From the NCBI GenBank assembly GCA_037157815.1, contig CP089984.1:7120001-7184000 (forward strand): a stretch of DNA of 64,000 nt, in the 5' to 3' direction. A program made the translations under genes and the position numbers. A model generated the notes under the pieces. The model did not search any database. It saw nothing but the letters and a program-made list of their open reading frames with translations, and was not told where the DNA came from. This document shows, piece by piece, positions 47,225 through 57,800 of the stretch (its first letter is position 1; every line of letters starts with the position of its first letter). This DNA comes from Sorangiineae bacterium MSr11954 (GTDB taxonomy: Bacteria; Myxococcota_A; Polyangia; Polyangiales; Polyangiaceae).

Positions 47225-50200
47225 AACGTGAGCACGGAAGGCACGCGGCTCGGAGCGTGCGCCCGCAACATTCCTAGTCCAATCCCCGCCAGACCGGTCA
47301 TCATTCCCGGTACCTCGATCTCACTGAGGGTGCCGCACACCCAGGCGCCCTGGTTGATGCGGGCCGATGCATGCGCCCAGGCAATACCTTCCGCGTGCAG
47401 ATCTGGACGATCCAGCACGGCGGCCGCGTTCAGAAGAAGCTCGATATTTCCATAATCGCCGTGACATTGACATTGCGAGCTTCCAAAGCCATGATCGCGG
47501 ACGAGGTCGATCGCTGCATCGATTTCGTGCATGGATCGCGCGTCGGTATGATGCCGGTGCATGAGTACCCTCGAGAGGCCGATGCCGCACCCACCGTAGC
47601 ACCACGCGACCAGCGGCGGAGCGTTCTCGAGCACCGCGTACGGCTCGAGCTCGCGCAGCTCGCGCCACGCGTGGCGATCGGGGTCGAACGTATGTTGCTC
47701 GTAGCGCAGCGCTTCGAGGGCCGTCCGCCGAAACCGCGGCTCATCGAGGATGGCCGCGGCTTCGAACAACGTCCAGGCGATCCCCCCCACCCCGTGGGAG
47801 AAACCCGAAATCGGCACCCGCGCCTGCCTGTGCATGCCCTTGCCCAGCCAGCCGACGCCGTGAGGCGTCTCCGTCGTGTGCCACACCAGGTGCTCGGCGG
47901 CGCGAGCGATGGCGTGCCGGACGCGATCGGACGGCCTCAGAGCGTACAAGCTTCGCAACCCAGCAATCGCCCCCGAGGCTCCCGTGATGATATCGTATTC
48001 GTCGTCATCGGCGATGCGTCCGATCACCCGTTCCGCCAATCGCTCCGCCGTGGTCAGGAGATCGTCGCGATCCCAGAGCCGGGCGAGATGGCACAAGGCG
48101 AAGATGACACCACCATAGCCCGACATACCGAGATCGGTGCGGAGCGCGTCATACTCGATTTGCGAAAGCGCCGTATTCTGCGCGCTGCGCGCGAGCTCCG
48201 TATGCCGCTCGTCGCCCGTCAACGCGCCGAGATGGGCGAGAAAGAACGAAACCCCTAGAAGACCGCTGAAGAGATCCGGACGAAGGCGCCCGAGCGACCA
48301 TTCGCGGTCTTGTGTGGCATTGACGCCCAGCCATTGGGCGGTGTCCCCCACACGAAACGCGAGCTGCCGGAGGCGGTGGCCCACCCGATCCGCGGCCGCG
48401 AGCAAATCGACCGGCTCGCCGCGGTCGCGCTCCTCCGGAGAATGACGAGGGCGCTGCACGATCCGGTGTTGCTGCGCCATGACGGTTCCCAACGCACCGT
48501 GCAAAAACCAAGTCTGCTGGGCCAAACCGTCTTCGCTCAGGCGATCGAGCTGGCTCCACACCCCATCGAGAGCGGACTCCATCGGAAAGCCGGGGATCTG
48601 CTGCTCGCGCGAGTCCATCAGGCAGGTGGAGTTCGTTCGGGCGGTGAAATAGGGAATGTCGCTGTTCCAAAGATCGTAGCGCTCCGATTCAATCACATGG
48701 CTCAAGGTGGGGATACGGGGCACTTCGCGCCACAAGCTATCGAAGTGCTGCTCCCGCTCGAGCCCGTCGCGAAGCACGTCGGGGTGAAAGGCCGTGCCGA
48801 GCACCGCGCCATAGAGCATGGTCGGCCTCACGATCACGCGAACGCGATCACCGCTGAAGGCGGCAATCGGCCCCGACGGATCCTTCAGCTCTTCGCGATG
48901 CGCCAGCAGCAATCGGTAGGATTCGGCAAAACCCGCCAAAATATCATCACGATAGAGACGCAAATCCAAAGCTTGATCGGCTTCGACCGGCCGGTGCTGA
49001 ACGCCGCCGACGGATTTGTATTCGAGCGCGATGCGCATCGTCGGCTGCCCGATATCGATCAACCGCGGCACCGGAACGGGGCTGCTCACGTCCGGCGACT
49101 GACCGAGCCCGCTCACGTCGATCGCCTCTCCCTCGACGGTGAGCCACGAGGGTTGCGGTAAGAGCCCCGTCGCCAGGACCGAGCCTCGCGCTGCACGCTC
49201 CGCGAATTTTTCGGCGCCCGAAATGCGCGGATCGTCCAGCGGCATTTCGGGCATGAGGACCGATTCGAGATCGATCAAGAGGGGTTGATCGCCGGCCGCG
49301 ATGATGTTCTCGGCGTGAAAATCCTGAGCGCGCAGGAGATGGAGCACCCCCAAGAGAAAGCCGTGCCTTCGGTAGAAATGATGCAAAGCCGCTGGCTCGG
49401 TACACGGAATGCGCGGTGCAAACTCCATCCAACCGTAGCTGCCCCGCTCGAGCACGGCCAGGGTTCGCAGCGGAAGGGACACACCACGCCGATTGATCCA
49501 CGCCAAGAGATCTTGGAAGTGCGCCTCGACCGCCAATGAGCGCGGCTTGTAGACGACGCGCACGCCGGATGAAAAGCGCAAACACGCCACGGTCAGACCT
49601 CGGCAATGCCGATCGCCGAGGCCGGTCTCGACGGCCACCAGACTCCCGAGCGGGAGCTCGCCCCCGAAAGCGGCGGCGATCGCATTCCAATCGGAGAGGA
49701 TTCGATCGATGAGCAACCGCCCCGCGTCTATCCATTGAAGGACGGCCGTCGCAATCTGACGAAAGAGGATGGGGTACTCCGAAAGCAAGCTACGGCGCGT
49801 CGCCTGCGTGGCGAGGCTCGCCAAAAATGCCTCCCACCCACGATCCTCGGGGATCTCGGGGCGTGCCCGGGCGAGCGAAAGGGCCATCGTCCTCGCGAGC
49901 ATTCGATGTGTCAAACCGGTAAGGGGCTCGAAGAGTTGGTCGACCACCGCGGCCGAGTCGAACCGCGAGCCCCCCTCCTCGCGCGAGCGGGCTCGAACGT
50001 ACGCCAGGAGCGCGTCGCGGCCTGTCTCGAGCAGCGGGATGGCCGCCACCGAAAGAAAGTTCTCGGGTGCTTGACCCTGGCCTGCATCATCGATTCGCAG
50101 CCATGGCGGCAGCGGAGCGGGGTTTTCGGCGAGAAAGCCACTTCGGACGACGAGCTCGGCCCACGGCGGTATCGGCACCGCAAGGGGCGGATCTCCAGTC

Positions 50201-50448
50201 CTCGGCGGCGACGCCATTGCGAGCAGCTCGGCCTCGGTCAATTGGGCGCTGCGGAGCCGGCTCGTCCAGAGCTCGTCGCTCGTGAAGGGCTCGCGGCGTC
50301 GCCACGCGGCAAGTCTAAGTCGCGCCGTGTCGTCGGGATGGGGTTCCGCCGATGGCCTGCGAGCGCGCCGTTCCCCCAATGTTTCCGCACGCCGGACGGC
50401 GTCCATCAGCCACTCGCGATCCGCATCGGTCATGCTTCGCTCTGCCAT
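47212..50448 (-). CDS. lanM: class II lanthipeptide synthetase LanM
   Basis: 1078 residues, starting at 50448 after GAGGAAA. The N-terminal dehydratase (about 100-650) phosphorylates and eliminates Ser/Thr of the precursor; its kinase-like landmarks include VYKPRSLAVEAHFQ, LHLLRAQDFHAENIIA and LLIDLESVL. The C-terminal LanC-like cyclase (about 700-1070) keeps all three zinc ligands: Cys950 (AWCYGG), Cys995 and His996 (CQCHGDYGN). So both activities are expected. The precursor gene lies 170 bases upstream on the same strand. No LanT transporter-protease or immunity genes follow, so export must come from elsewhere. Confidence 0.95.
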   Translation of the reverse strand: MAERSMTDADREWLMDAVRRAETLGERRARRPSAEPHPDDTARLRLAAWRRREPFTSDELWTSRLRSAQLTEAELLAMASPPRTGDPPLAVPIPPWAELVVRSGFLAENPAPLPPWLRIDDAGQGQAPENFLSVAAIPLLETGRDALLAYVRARSREEGGSRFDSAAVVDQLFEPLTGLTHRMLARTMALSLARARPEIPEDRGWEAFLASLATQATRRSLLSEYPILFRQIATAVLQWIDAGRLLIDRILSDWNAIAAAFGGELPLGSLVAVETGLGDRHCRGLTVACLRFSSGVRVVYKPRSLAVEAHFQDLLAWINRRGVSLPLRTLAVLERGSYGWMEFAPRIPCTEPAALHHFYRRHGFLLGVLHLLRAQDFHAENIIAAGDQPLLIDLESVLMPEMPLDDPRISGAEKFAERAARGSVLATGLLPQPSWLTVEGEAIDVSGLGQSPDVSSPVPVPRLIDIGQPTMRIALEYKSVGGVQHRPVEADQALDLRLYRDDILAGFAESYRLLLAHREELKDPSGPIAAFSGDRVRVIVRPTMLYGAVLGTAFHPDVLRDGLEREQHFDSLWREVPRIPTLSHVIESERYDLWNSDIPYFTARTNSTCLMDSREQQIPGFPMESALDGVWSQLDRLSEDGLAQQTWFLHGALGTVMAQQHRIVQRPRHSPEERDRGEPVDLLAAADRVGHRLRQLAFRVGDTAQWLGVNATQDREWSLGRLRPDLFSGLLGVSFFLAHLGALTGDERHTELARSAQNTALSQIEYDALRTDLGMSGYGGVIFALCHLARLWDRDDLLTTAERLAERVIGRIADDDEYDIITGASGAIAGLRSLYALRPSDRVRHAIARAAEHLVWHTTETPHGVGWLGKGMHRQARVPISGFSHGVGGIAWTLFEAAAILDEPRFRRTALEALRYEQHTFDPDRHAWRELRELEPYAVLENAPPLVAWCYGGCGIGLSRVLMHRHHTDARSMHEIDAAIDLVRDHGFGSSQCQCHGDYGNIELLLNAAAVLDRPDLHAEGIAWAHASARINQGAWVCGTLSEIEVPGMMTGLAGIGLGMLRAHAPSRVPSVLTFQTP

Positions 50449-50504
50449 GCTTCGTTTCCTCTCGTCTTTCGATCGAACGCATATCCCATTTCGCCCATAC
50501 GGCA

Positions 50505-50539
50505 GAACGCGCCGGCGCGAAATCGAACGCGCCGGCGCG
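50505..50539. promoter_or_regulatory. paired palindromes between the lanthipeptide precursor and synthetase genes
   Basis: GAACGCGCCGGCGCG occurs twice, five bases apart. Each copy contains the self-complementary core CGCGCCGGCGCG, so it can fold alone, or both copies can pair with one another into a 12-bp stem. It lies 57-91 bases before the LanM start. On the transcript it could be a partial terminator or processing site that lowers synthetase expression relative to precursor. Confidence 0.5.
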
Positions 50540-50618
50540 TTTGCATTGTGCGTGTCAGCCCGAATTTCTGCTCGGCGCGCGCGCAAACCGGCAATTCATC
50601 GGACTAACACGGGCGCGC

Positions 50619-50816
50619 TCAGATGCAGCAGGCCCCACCCGAACAAACGCGGGTACCGACGCAGCTCGGGGCGGTGTTGGCCGCGTTGAGGCTCGCTGCA
50701 ACGCTGAATGCGCGAGCGAGCTCCTGATCGATATTTCCCGAGGGATGCTCCTCGAGTCCTTCGGCAATACGCGCCTCGATGCTGCTCGACGAATGAGCCT
50801 TCTTCGAAAAAACCAT
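50619..50816 (-). CDS. lanA: class II lanthipeptide precursor
   Basis: 65 residues with an AAAAGGAGAA ribosome site. The leader (about 1-46) is charged and contains EARIAEGLEEHPSG and the ELARAFSVA helix. The core region NTAPSCVGTRVCSGGACCI has four cysteines (52, 58, 63, 64) and four Ser/Thr (48, 51, 55, 59), enough for up to four thioether rings. No double-glycine site is seen; cleavage may be near NAAN. It lies directly upstream of the LanM gene. The vicinal Cys-Cys near the end and the small ring-forming residues make the ring pattern hard to predict. Confidence 0.88.
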   Translation of the reverse strand: MVFSKKAHSSSSIEARIAEGLEEHPSGNIDQELARAFSVAASLNAANTAPSCVGTRVCSGGACCI

Positions 50817-51158
50817 GGCGGTTCTCCTTTTCCGGATTTGAGTGAAGCAAACGAATCTACTCCGCACCCGTCCGCCGCCCATGCGCGCGCCGTCGCGAAT
50901 GACGCATGATTCTTGGGGTCGTTGAAGCTGAATCGCCGAACCTTCGAATGGTTCGACGCATCGGAGGCTCTGGGAGGATCGATTCGCAGGGCAAGTGATA
51001 GCGCTACCTGAGCCGAATATGAAGCCCAATTTGAAACACAATTTGAAGCCGTCAAATCATGCCATTAATCCGGTATAAAGGAACAATGTTTCGTCACGCG
51101 TAGTGCCAACATTCTCGCGCGATAACGCAAGACGGCATCGCGCCATCGAGCCACTCCT
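50817..51158. other. upstream region of the lanthipeptide locus
   Basis: AT-richer than its surroundings. Two direct copies of CAATTTGAA (51027-51035 and 51039-51047, 12 bases apart) lie about 210 bases before the precursor start; they could be regulator half-sites one helical turn apart. No other gene is seen between here and the end of the GH87-like gene. Confidence 0.4.
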
Positions 51159-53639
51159 TCACGGGGAATAGACTTCGAGCTCCGACACCTGCCCAGCCGG
51201 CCACCCCGTATTGGCGGTGAACTGGAGCCGCACGTAGCGCTGTGAGGTCGCGCCGAACCCGATGGTCGCCACATTGCCGGTGGCGGGATCGAAGGTGACA
51301 CCGCGCGAGGGCACGACGGTGGTGAAATTCGAACCATCGTTGCTGCCGAGGACGGACAAGGTCTGCGTTCGCGCGCCCCAATTGGGGTTCGGGAGCTTGA
51401 GCACGATCCTGGCGATGTTCTTGGACGCCCCGAGGTCCACGGTCAGGCTCTGCGGAAACGCGTTGTTGGCGCTCTCCCAGTAGCTGTTTGGGTTTCCATC
51501 GACCGCGTTGGTCGCCACATACACTTGGGTGTAGCTGCTGGCGCTGATCGGCCTATTCAACGCCAGATTCCCGCCACCACCGCCGCCGCTGTCGGGCGAG
51601 CCGCTGTCGGGTACCCCCGCGTCGGTGCCACCGCCCCCGCCAACCTCCCAACCGGGATTGTTACCCACCCGGTTGAAGAACGAGGCCGGCGCCCCACCCT
51701 GCCGCAGCGGCGCCGTTCCCGAGCCGGAGACCGACACCGAGTCGAAGGTCACCATGCCGCGCGTGGCCCCGTCGAGGATCTCGATGCCATACGTCCCCGC
51801 GTTGGTAATCTTGATGTTCCGCAACGTAACGTTCGTATACTTGGCATTGTCCGCGGCCGTGAGATACTCATCGGAAATGCGCTCGCCCGGCGGGGCGTAC
51901 GCGTGCCCGAACCCCCGAAACTCGATGCCCGAGTAGAGCGGCTCCAGGATCTCGACATTCTCCACCAGGACGTCGTTCACGTCGCCTTCGCGCATGTAGA
52001 GCTTGAGGGCGCCGTGCTGCCAGGGGTTGGACGTACCCTCGAAGAACATCGGGCCGCCGGCTCGGTTGAGGGTGATGTTCTTGAAGACGGTGACGGGCGC
52101 GCTAAAAGGATAGCTGGAAAATTCGTTGTCGATCAGGATTCCGGGGTAGGTCAGCACGTCCTCGCAGATGTTGTCCTCGAAGTGGTTGTCGTAGCCGCCG
52201 TACGCGGCAAAACAATTGGCGCGCCAGGGCATCTGCACCGTGAGGTGGCGCAAGGTGTTCCCATGGCCAATACCCTGGTCCGGTGCATTTCGCGCCTCCG
52301 GCTTGATGAAGTCCGGACCGAACCGGTAGGTCATCTCCTTCACCCACTTGGTCCACTTGATGGACCAAACCACGGCCGCGTCGTCCCCGGTGTTTCGAAA
52401 ATGAACGTTCTCGACCAGGGAGTTCGACGTGCCATTGTCGAGGTTGATCCCGTCGGCATAGGTGTCGCGAATGCGGCAGTTGCGAATGGTGAGGTTCTGC
52501 GTGGGCGCATCTTGGTACGGCGGATCGTTTCCGACCCAGATGGCGCCGACCTCGTGCTCGATCCAGAGGTTCTCGAGCAGCGAGCCATTCCCGAGCGGCC
52601 CGGCGAACGCCTTCTGCGGCCCGGCCAGCTCCTCGTTGCGCGCCTTGGCCTCGCCGAACACGGAAAAATCGCCATAAACGCACTTGGTGTTGGCCCCGAC
52701 GCAGAAGAACATGGCCTTCGGCCCTTTGAGGGTCGTGTGCCACATGCCGGCGCCGCGGACTTCGGTGCCCGGGTTGTCCAAACCGACATTGCCGCCGGAG
52801 ATGGTCTGCGCCAAGTAGGTCCCGGGCGGAAACCAGAGCTTCGAGGTCTGGCGAAGCGCGTTCAAAATATCGTTGCCATGGTCTTTTCCGTCGTTCGGCT
52901 GAATGCCGAACTCGGTGACCGAGCGAAAGCCCGCCGGCATGGCGAGCGGGGGCGCCACGTTCTCGAAGTCGACCAGGTCGATGATGTAGAACGCGGCGGA
53001 GTCCTGCCCGTCGCGCTGCAGCTTCACCTCGGCGCCCACCGGGATGTCGCCGGTGAGCAGCCGCACTTCGTCGAAGAAGGTATGGGGCTGGGGGCCGGGG
53101 ATATCCACGTTCGGATCGCCGATGGCGCCTCCTTTGTACGACCAGGCGTAGCGCGAGGTGAGCTGCAGCGATTGAACGCGCGTCCCGTTCACGTACAGGC
53201 CGAGGGTCGCGTCGATGCCGCCGCCGTTGGGCGAATCGGGGATCGAGTAACGGACGACAATCGAGTTGGCGGCCGCCGTCGTGCGAAATGCCACGTAGTG
53301 GCCGGTCTGGGACAGGCGAACGGCTTTGCGCCCGATGGCCTCTGCCTCGATGTGGTTCGCATCCCACTTAATGCGACTTGGTCCGAGGATGGTGGCGTTG
53401 GTCACGCCATCCTCCGCTTGATGCTCGAGCCACGGCACCGCAGCCCCGCGCCCCGGAGGGTACGCCGCCTGCGAAGATGCGAATGGCGCGCCTCGATTCG
53501 AATCGGCATTTGCCGAAGAACCGGGGCTCGCGCCCTCCGAGCTGCATGCACCGCCTTCGAAGCCGAGTGCGACGACGCCGAGCACCATGAGCGCGCGGCA
53601 ACCGATACGCCGGAGATCCGACCGTGTTTCGTGTCTCAT
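51159..53639 (-). CDS. secreted GH87-like alpha-1,3-glucanase lipoprotein
   Basis: 826 residues, start 53639 behind GGGAGG. The lipobox FEGGAC is followed by a Ser/Ala-rich linker. A CBM35-like domain (about 60-200; HQAEDGVTNATILGPSRIKW) precedes a right-handed beta-helix (about 220-650). Three acidic residues sit where family 87 mutanases/mycodextranases have them: Asp396 (TYADGINLDNG) and Asp419-Asp420 (NTGDDAAVVW). After a Gly/Asp linker comes a discoidin/F5-8-type CBM32 domain (about 680-826). The target is likely alpha-1,3-glucan, as in fungal walls or dental-type glucans; pectate-lyase-like activity is the alternative. Confidence 0.8.
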   Translation of the reverse strand: MRHETRSDLRRIGCRALMVLGVVALGFEGGACSSEGASPGSSANADSNRGAPFASSQAAYPPGRGAAVPWLEHQAEDGVTNATILGPSRIKWDANHIEAEAIGRKAVRLSQTGHYVAFRTTAAANSIVVRYSIPDSPNGGGIDATLGLYVNGTRVQSLQLTSRYAWSYKGGAIGDPNVDIPGPQPHTFFDEVRLLTGDIPVGAEVKLQRDGQDSAAFYIIDLVDFENVAPPLAMPAGFRSVTEFGIQPNDGKDHGNDILNALRQTSKLWFPPGTYLAQTISGGNVGLDNPGTEVRGAGMWHTTLKGPKAMFFCVGANTKCVYGDFSVFGEAKARNEELAGPQKAFAGPLGNGSLLENLWIEHEVGAIWVGNDPPYQDAPTQNLTIRNCRIRDTYADGINLDNGTSNSLVENVHFRNTGDDAAVVWSIKWTKWVKEMTYRFGPDFIKPEARNAPDQGIGHGNTLRHLTVQMPWRANCFAAYGGYDNHFEDNICEDVLTYPGILIDNEFSSYPFSAPVTVFKNITLNRAGGPMFFEGTSNPWQHGALKLYMREGDVNDVLVENVEILEPLYSGIEFRGFGHAYAPPGERISDEYLTAADNAKYTNVTLRNIKITNAGTYGIEILDGATRGMVTFDSVSVSGSGTAPLRQGGAPASFFNRVGNNPGWEVGGGGGTDAGVPDSGSPDSGGGGGGNLALNRPISASSYTQVYVATNAVDGNPNSYWESANNAFPQSLTVDLGASKNIARIVLKLPNPNWGARTQTLSVLGSNDGSNFTTVVPSRGVTFDPATGNVATIGFGATSQRYVRLQFTANTGWPAGQVSELEVYSP

Positions 53640-53828
53640 CTGCGCCTCCCTGCGTGCGTTGTGAAACGGCTCACCGCGCCAAACGGCGGCGCCGGGACTC
53701 ACTGTCTATTTTTTGCACGCAACAAGTCGTGATTTTGCATTAAATGATACGACTGTCATCCATAAAGGAGCGCAACCGCAGATTGCCACGCCGCGTCATC
53801 GGTGGGTCGTCTGCTAAAAAGGGCGGCC

Positions 53829-54845
53829 ATGGCCACCAAAAAGTCGAGCGCCGCCGCCAAGAAGCCCGCCGCCACCGCGAAGCGCGCGCCCGCGCGAAGG
53901 AAAACGCCGCGCAAGCAGAAGGCGCAATCCGCTGGGCTGGAGCCGTTGGGGTGCGCGCTCGACGCAGGCGATCCCGCGGTGCAGGAGCTCGAGGCGGTCA
54001 TCGCGCGCGAGGGAGGCCTCGTAGTGGGGCGCTACAAGGATCCGCTGGGCGGCTTTCCCATGGTGTTCGCGGTGGTGCCCATCGACACGATCGAGCCCAC
54101 ACCATTTCAGCGCGACTTGAGCGATACGCATCACAAGCGCCTCGCGGAGGTGATTCAAAAGACGGGTCGCTTTCTCGATCCCGTCATCACCATCACCGCG
54201 CCGCCCGAGCAAGGCGGATTCTGGACGCCCAACGGCCGCCATCGCCTCGAGGCCATGCGGCGCCTCGGCGCAAAAGCCATTACGGTGCTGGTGGTGCCCA
54301 CCCGCGAGGTCGCGTGGCAGATCCTGGCGCTCAACACGGAGAAGGCGCACAACCTCAAAGAGCGCTCGCTCGAGGTCATTCGCATCTACCGCGGATTGCT
54401 CGACGAAGACGACGCGCGCGCCGAATCGGGGTTTGCCTTCTACCTCGAAGACCCCGCGCTGGTGACCTTGGGCGTGTGCTACGAGCGCAGCCCGCGCTTC
54501 GCCGGCGGCGCCTACTACCCCGTGCTACGAAGGGTTCAGCAGTTCTCGGACGAACCGATCCGCGAGGCCATCGACGTGCACGAGCACCTCGCCACCTTGA
54601 CCTTGGAGGTCGAATCCAACGTGGCCGCCGCCATCGCCAAGCTGCGCGAAAAGGGGCTCGTCAGCCCCTACCTGCGCTCGTTCGTGGTCGCGCGCATCAA
54701 CCCTCTGCGATGGATTCAAGGGGAGCTGCCGCCCGCCGAAAAGGTGCTCACCACCATGCGCGACCGCGCCGCCAAGTTCAACACCGAGAAGGTCCGGCAA
54801 GAGGATCTCGCGCGCGTGAGCGGCGGCGTCCCCGACGAGGAGTGA
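53829..54845 (+). CDS. ParB-like nuclease-domain protein
   Basis: 338 residues, ATG at 53829 behind AAAAGGG. A Lys/Ala/Arg-rich N-terminus (about 1-45) resembles histone-H1-like DNA-binding tails. The ParB-type domain (about 80-175) has IDTIEPTPFQRDLSDTHHKRLAEVIQKTGRFLDPVI and GRHRLEAMRRLGA. The C-terminal half is helical. It differs from chromosome-partition ParB in lacking a neighbouring parA and in its basic tail. It may be a DNA-binding or regulatory protein; its role is unknown. It ends 37 bases before the convergent lipoprotein gene. Confidence 0.8.
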   Translation: MATKKSSAAAKKPAATAKRAPARRKTPRKQKAQSAGLEPLGCALDAGDPAVQELEAVIAREGGLVVGRYKDPLGGFPMVFAVVPIDTIEPTPFQRDLSDTHHKRLAEVIQKTGRFLDPVITITAPPEQGGFWTPNGRHRLEAMRRLGAKAITVLVVPTREVAWQILALNTEKAHNLKERSLEVIRIYRGLLDEDDARAESGFAFYLEDPALVTLGVCYERSPRFAGGAYYPVLRRVQQFSDEPIREAIDVHEHLATLTLEVESNVAAAIAKLREKGLVSPYLRSFVVARINPLRWIQGELPPAEKVLTTMRDRAAKFNTEKVRQEDLARVSGGVPDEE

Positions 54846-54882
54846 CGCCGCCGCATTTCTTTCCGCCGATTCTTCCCTGCGA

Positions 54883-57800
54883 TCAGGGCCCCGTGCAGGT
54901 GCCCCCGCCCACACCGAGGCTGGTCATATAGCTCGCCACGGTGGCGGGCTGGCTCGGGGTGGTGCTGTGCCAGAAATTGCGCCAGGTGACGAAGGCCTGG
55001 GGCATGTATCCGCCCGAGCAGACAGCGTTGTTCACGCCGGTCGCGCGATTGGCGATCGCCGCCGGCGAGCCCCAGTCGAGATCGAAATCCGGAATTCGGG
55101 AGTTGTGGCAAGACCGGCACGAGGGGCGGACGACATCGTAGTAGAAGCTCTTGTCGGCCGCCGTGGTCCCCGAGTTCCAAAGGAAGGGAATGTTCGCGAT
55201 GCCATCGTGCTGCACCTCCCCGGGCGAGCTCACGCCGCCGGGCGCATACCAGGCTTCGATGAGCGCCTTTTGCGAGTCGGTGGCGTTGGTGTGGAGGTAC
55301 ACCCCCTCGTTCAACTTCCGGAAGTTCTGCTCTTGCGCCGGGCGCGCGAGCATGGCGGGGTACGCGAACGACTTGAGATCGAAGGGGATGAACCGCGCGG
55401 CCACGTCACCCGGCGTGGGCCCCGCGGTGATATCGGCGGGGAACGTACCGCCATGGCAAACCATGCACAGACCCGGCACGTATTTGTCGCCGCGGTTGTC
55501 GAGCTCCGCCTTGTTGACCCGCGCGTCCGTTTTGTCGAAGACATAGAACTTCGTGAACTTTGGTGCGCCCGGCAATACCGATGGATACGCCGAGTACTCC
55601 ATGGCCACGGTGGCAATCACATCGGTCGACAAGCCGCCCAAGGCCAAGTCCGCGTTCTTGAAGTTGGTCACGTAGTAGGCAATGCTGCCGTCCGCGCGCC
55701 GCCGCATGTGCATGCTGCGCCCGAACTCCAGATCACCGGCGTTGAAGTAGAACGCGCTGGCGTCGTCGCCGGCGCCAAAGTCGTTGCGGTTCTTCCACGC
55801 GGTGAGGTCCGCGTCGGCGCCGATGGCCGTGTAGTACGTGCTCGCATAGGCGTCCTTCGCCGCGTCGTTGGCGCCGGGATTGCTCAAGTACGACAAGTAC
55901 GTGGGATTGGGATCCTGCGGCAGATCCAGGCCGAGGGTCACCGGCGGCGAGGGCGGGGTGATGCAATCGTTGTACGGGGCGGCCAGCGAAAGGTTCGTCC
56001 CGGCCGCAACGGCGTTCCCCGTGCTGAATACCCGGTGCGAGTTGGGGATGGGGTTGTTCGAGCCGTCGAGCACATCGATGGTCGTGCCGGCCACGTTGGG
56101 CGGCAGACGCACGATGGCCGTCACATTTTCCGTCACCGCGCGGTCGCGCACGGCGGGAGGGCTGCCGGGGACGGTCAGACGAATGTTGAAGGGAACGGAC
56201 AGCGTGGTCTGGTCGACCACCAGCTTGAGGCACGTGGCATTGGTCTTGGCGATATCCACGTTGATGGCCGAAAAGTGCTTTGCCTGTGTTTTGTAACGCG
56301 TGCCGACCAGGGTAGCTTTTCCGTCCTCCTCCCAGAGCCCTTTGTCTTCGTTGTAATACCAAAGCGGCATGCTCGCCGGCGCGCTCCCTATCTGGGAGGC
56401 GTGAACCTCGTACTCGAGATCCGCCGGCTTGCCGGGCATGATGTTGTACTTTTCGCCGGCGGGCCCGCGCAAATTCACCTCGATGGCGCCGTAGCTGGTG
56501 AGGGTCACGTCCTGGCCCGAGCTGTCGATGGCGCCATAGTCGCCGGGCATTCGGTCGAACTTGTCGAAGAGGTGATCGAAGCGCGAGGTGAACGCAAATG
56601 CCGGGGTCACCACGGGATGGCCCGATTCGTCCACGATCGAGCCGGCCTTGATGAGCAAGCTCACCGCCTTGAAGCCGCTCTGGCCGCCCGTTTCGTCGCG
56701 CGGGGGCATCACGGTGATCAGGTTGTCCTTGGTCGGGTCGAGGGGCGTCTTGTCGGCCTTGAGCAGCTTGTAGACGGCCCCCGTGCGCTCCTCGAGGAAC
56801 ACCTTGGAGATGAGCTGATAGCCGTCTTTGCGGATGGTCAGCACATAACGGTCCTTCTCGGGCACGGTCACGGCGAAGGCGCCATTGGCGTCGCTGACGA
56901 CGCTCACCCCATTGACCTTGACCTCCGCCCCCGGAACTTTGGCCGCGCCATCGACCAATGTGCCGCTGAAGAGCGAAATGGCGGGTCCGACCGCCACCCG
57001 CACCCGGCCCACCGCATATTCGCCAATGCCATCGGACACCTGCACGAAGATCGATTGCGTGCCGAGCGACGCGGGCATCGTGCACTCCACCGAGGGCGCA
57101 TCGGTGGGCGGACAGCTCCCGCCCGGCGCGATCCAGCGGTAATGCAGCGCGCCGCCATCGGGATCGCCGGCCTGCGCGGTGACCGTCACCTTCGACCCCG
57201 CCTCGACGTGGCGTACCCCCTTCCCTCCCTGCAGCGCGTTCACCTCGGAGACCTGCGGCCGCCGATTGCCGAACGACATGTCGTTCTTCAGCGGCGACGT
57301 CGCCAGGGCCACCGTTTTTTCCACGTTGCTCGATTCGCTGGTGGCCAGGATGCGGTAATTGGCCCCAGGCGGGAGCCCGCCGATGACGTATTCTCCGCGC
57401 GCATTGGCGCGGACCGGTCCCGCCACCAAGGCGCCCCCGGGTGTCGAGGCGCGCACGAACGTGTCGACCTCGGTCGCAAAGAGTTGATTCTCGTAGCGGA
57501 CGTCGCTCTTGTCGCTCAGTGAAACGCGGCCGTACACGGGCACCCGATTGGGCGAGAACACCGCGTGCGGCGGATTCGAGATTTTACCGCTCTTGACCAA
57601 GAATTGGGCGTTGGAGCACCCGCTGGTGAACCCCGCTGCGGTGATGCACGTGGTGTACGTCCCCGAGGGAACGCCGGGCGCGATGAAGAAGCCTTTGACG
57701 TCCGTTCTGACGGGCGCCGTCATCAACGCATCGCTCACCCTTCGCAGTCGGACCGTCGCGTCGGGAAGCGCGATGGTCCCCTTTTCTCCTATCTGTGCAT

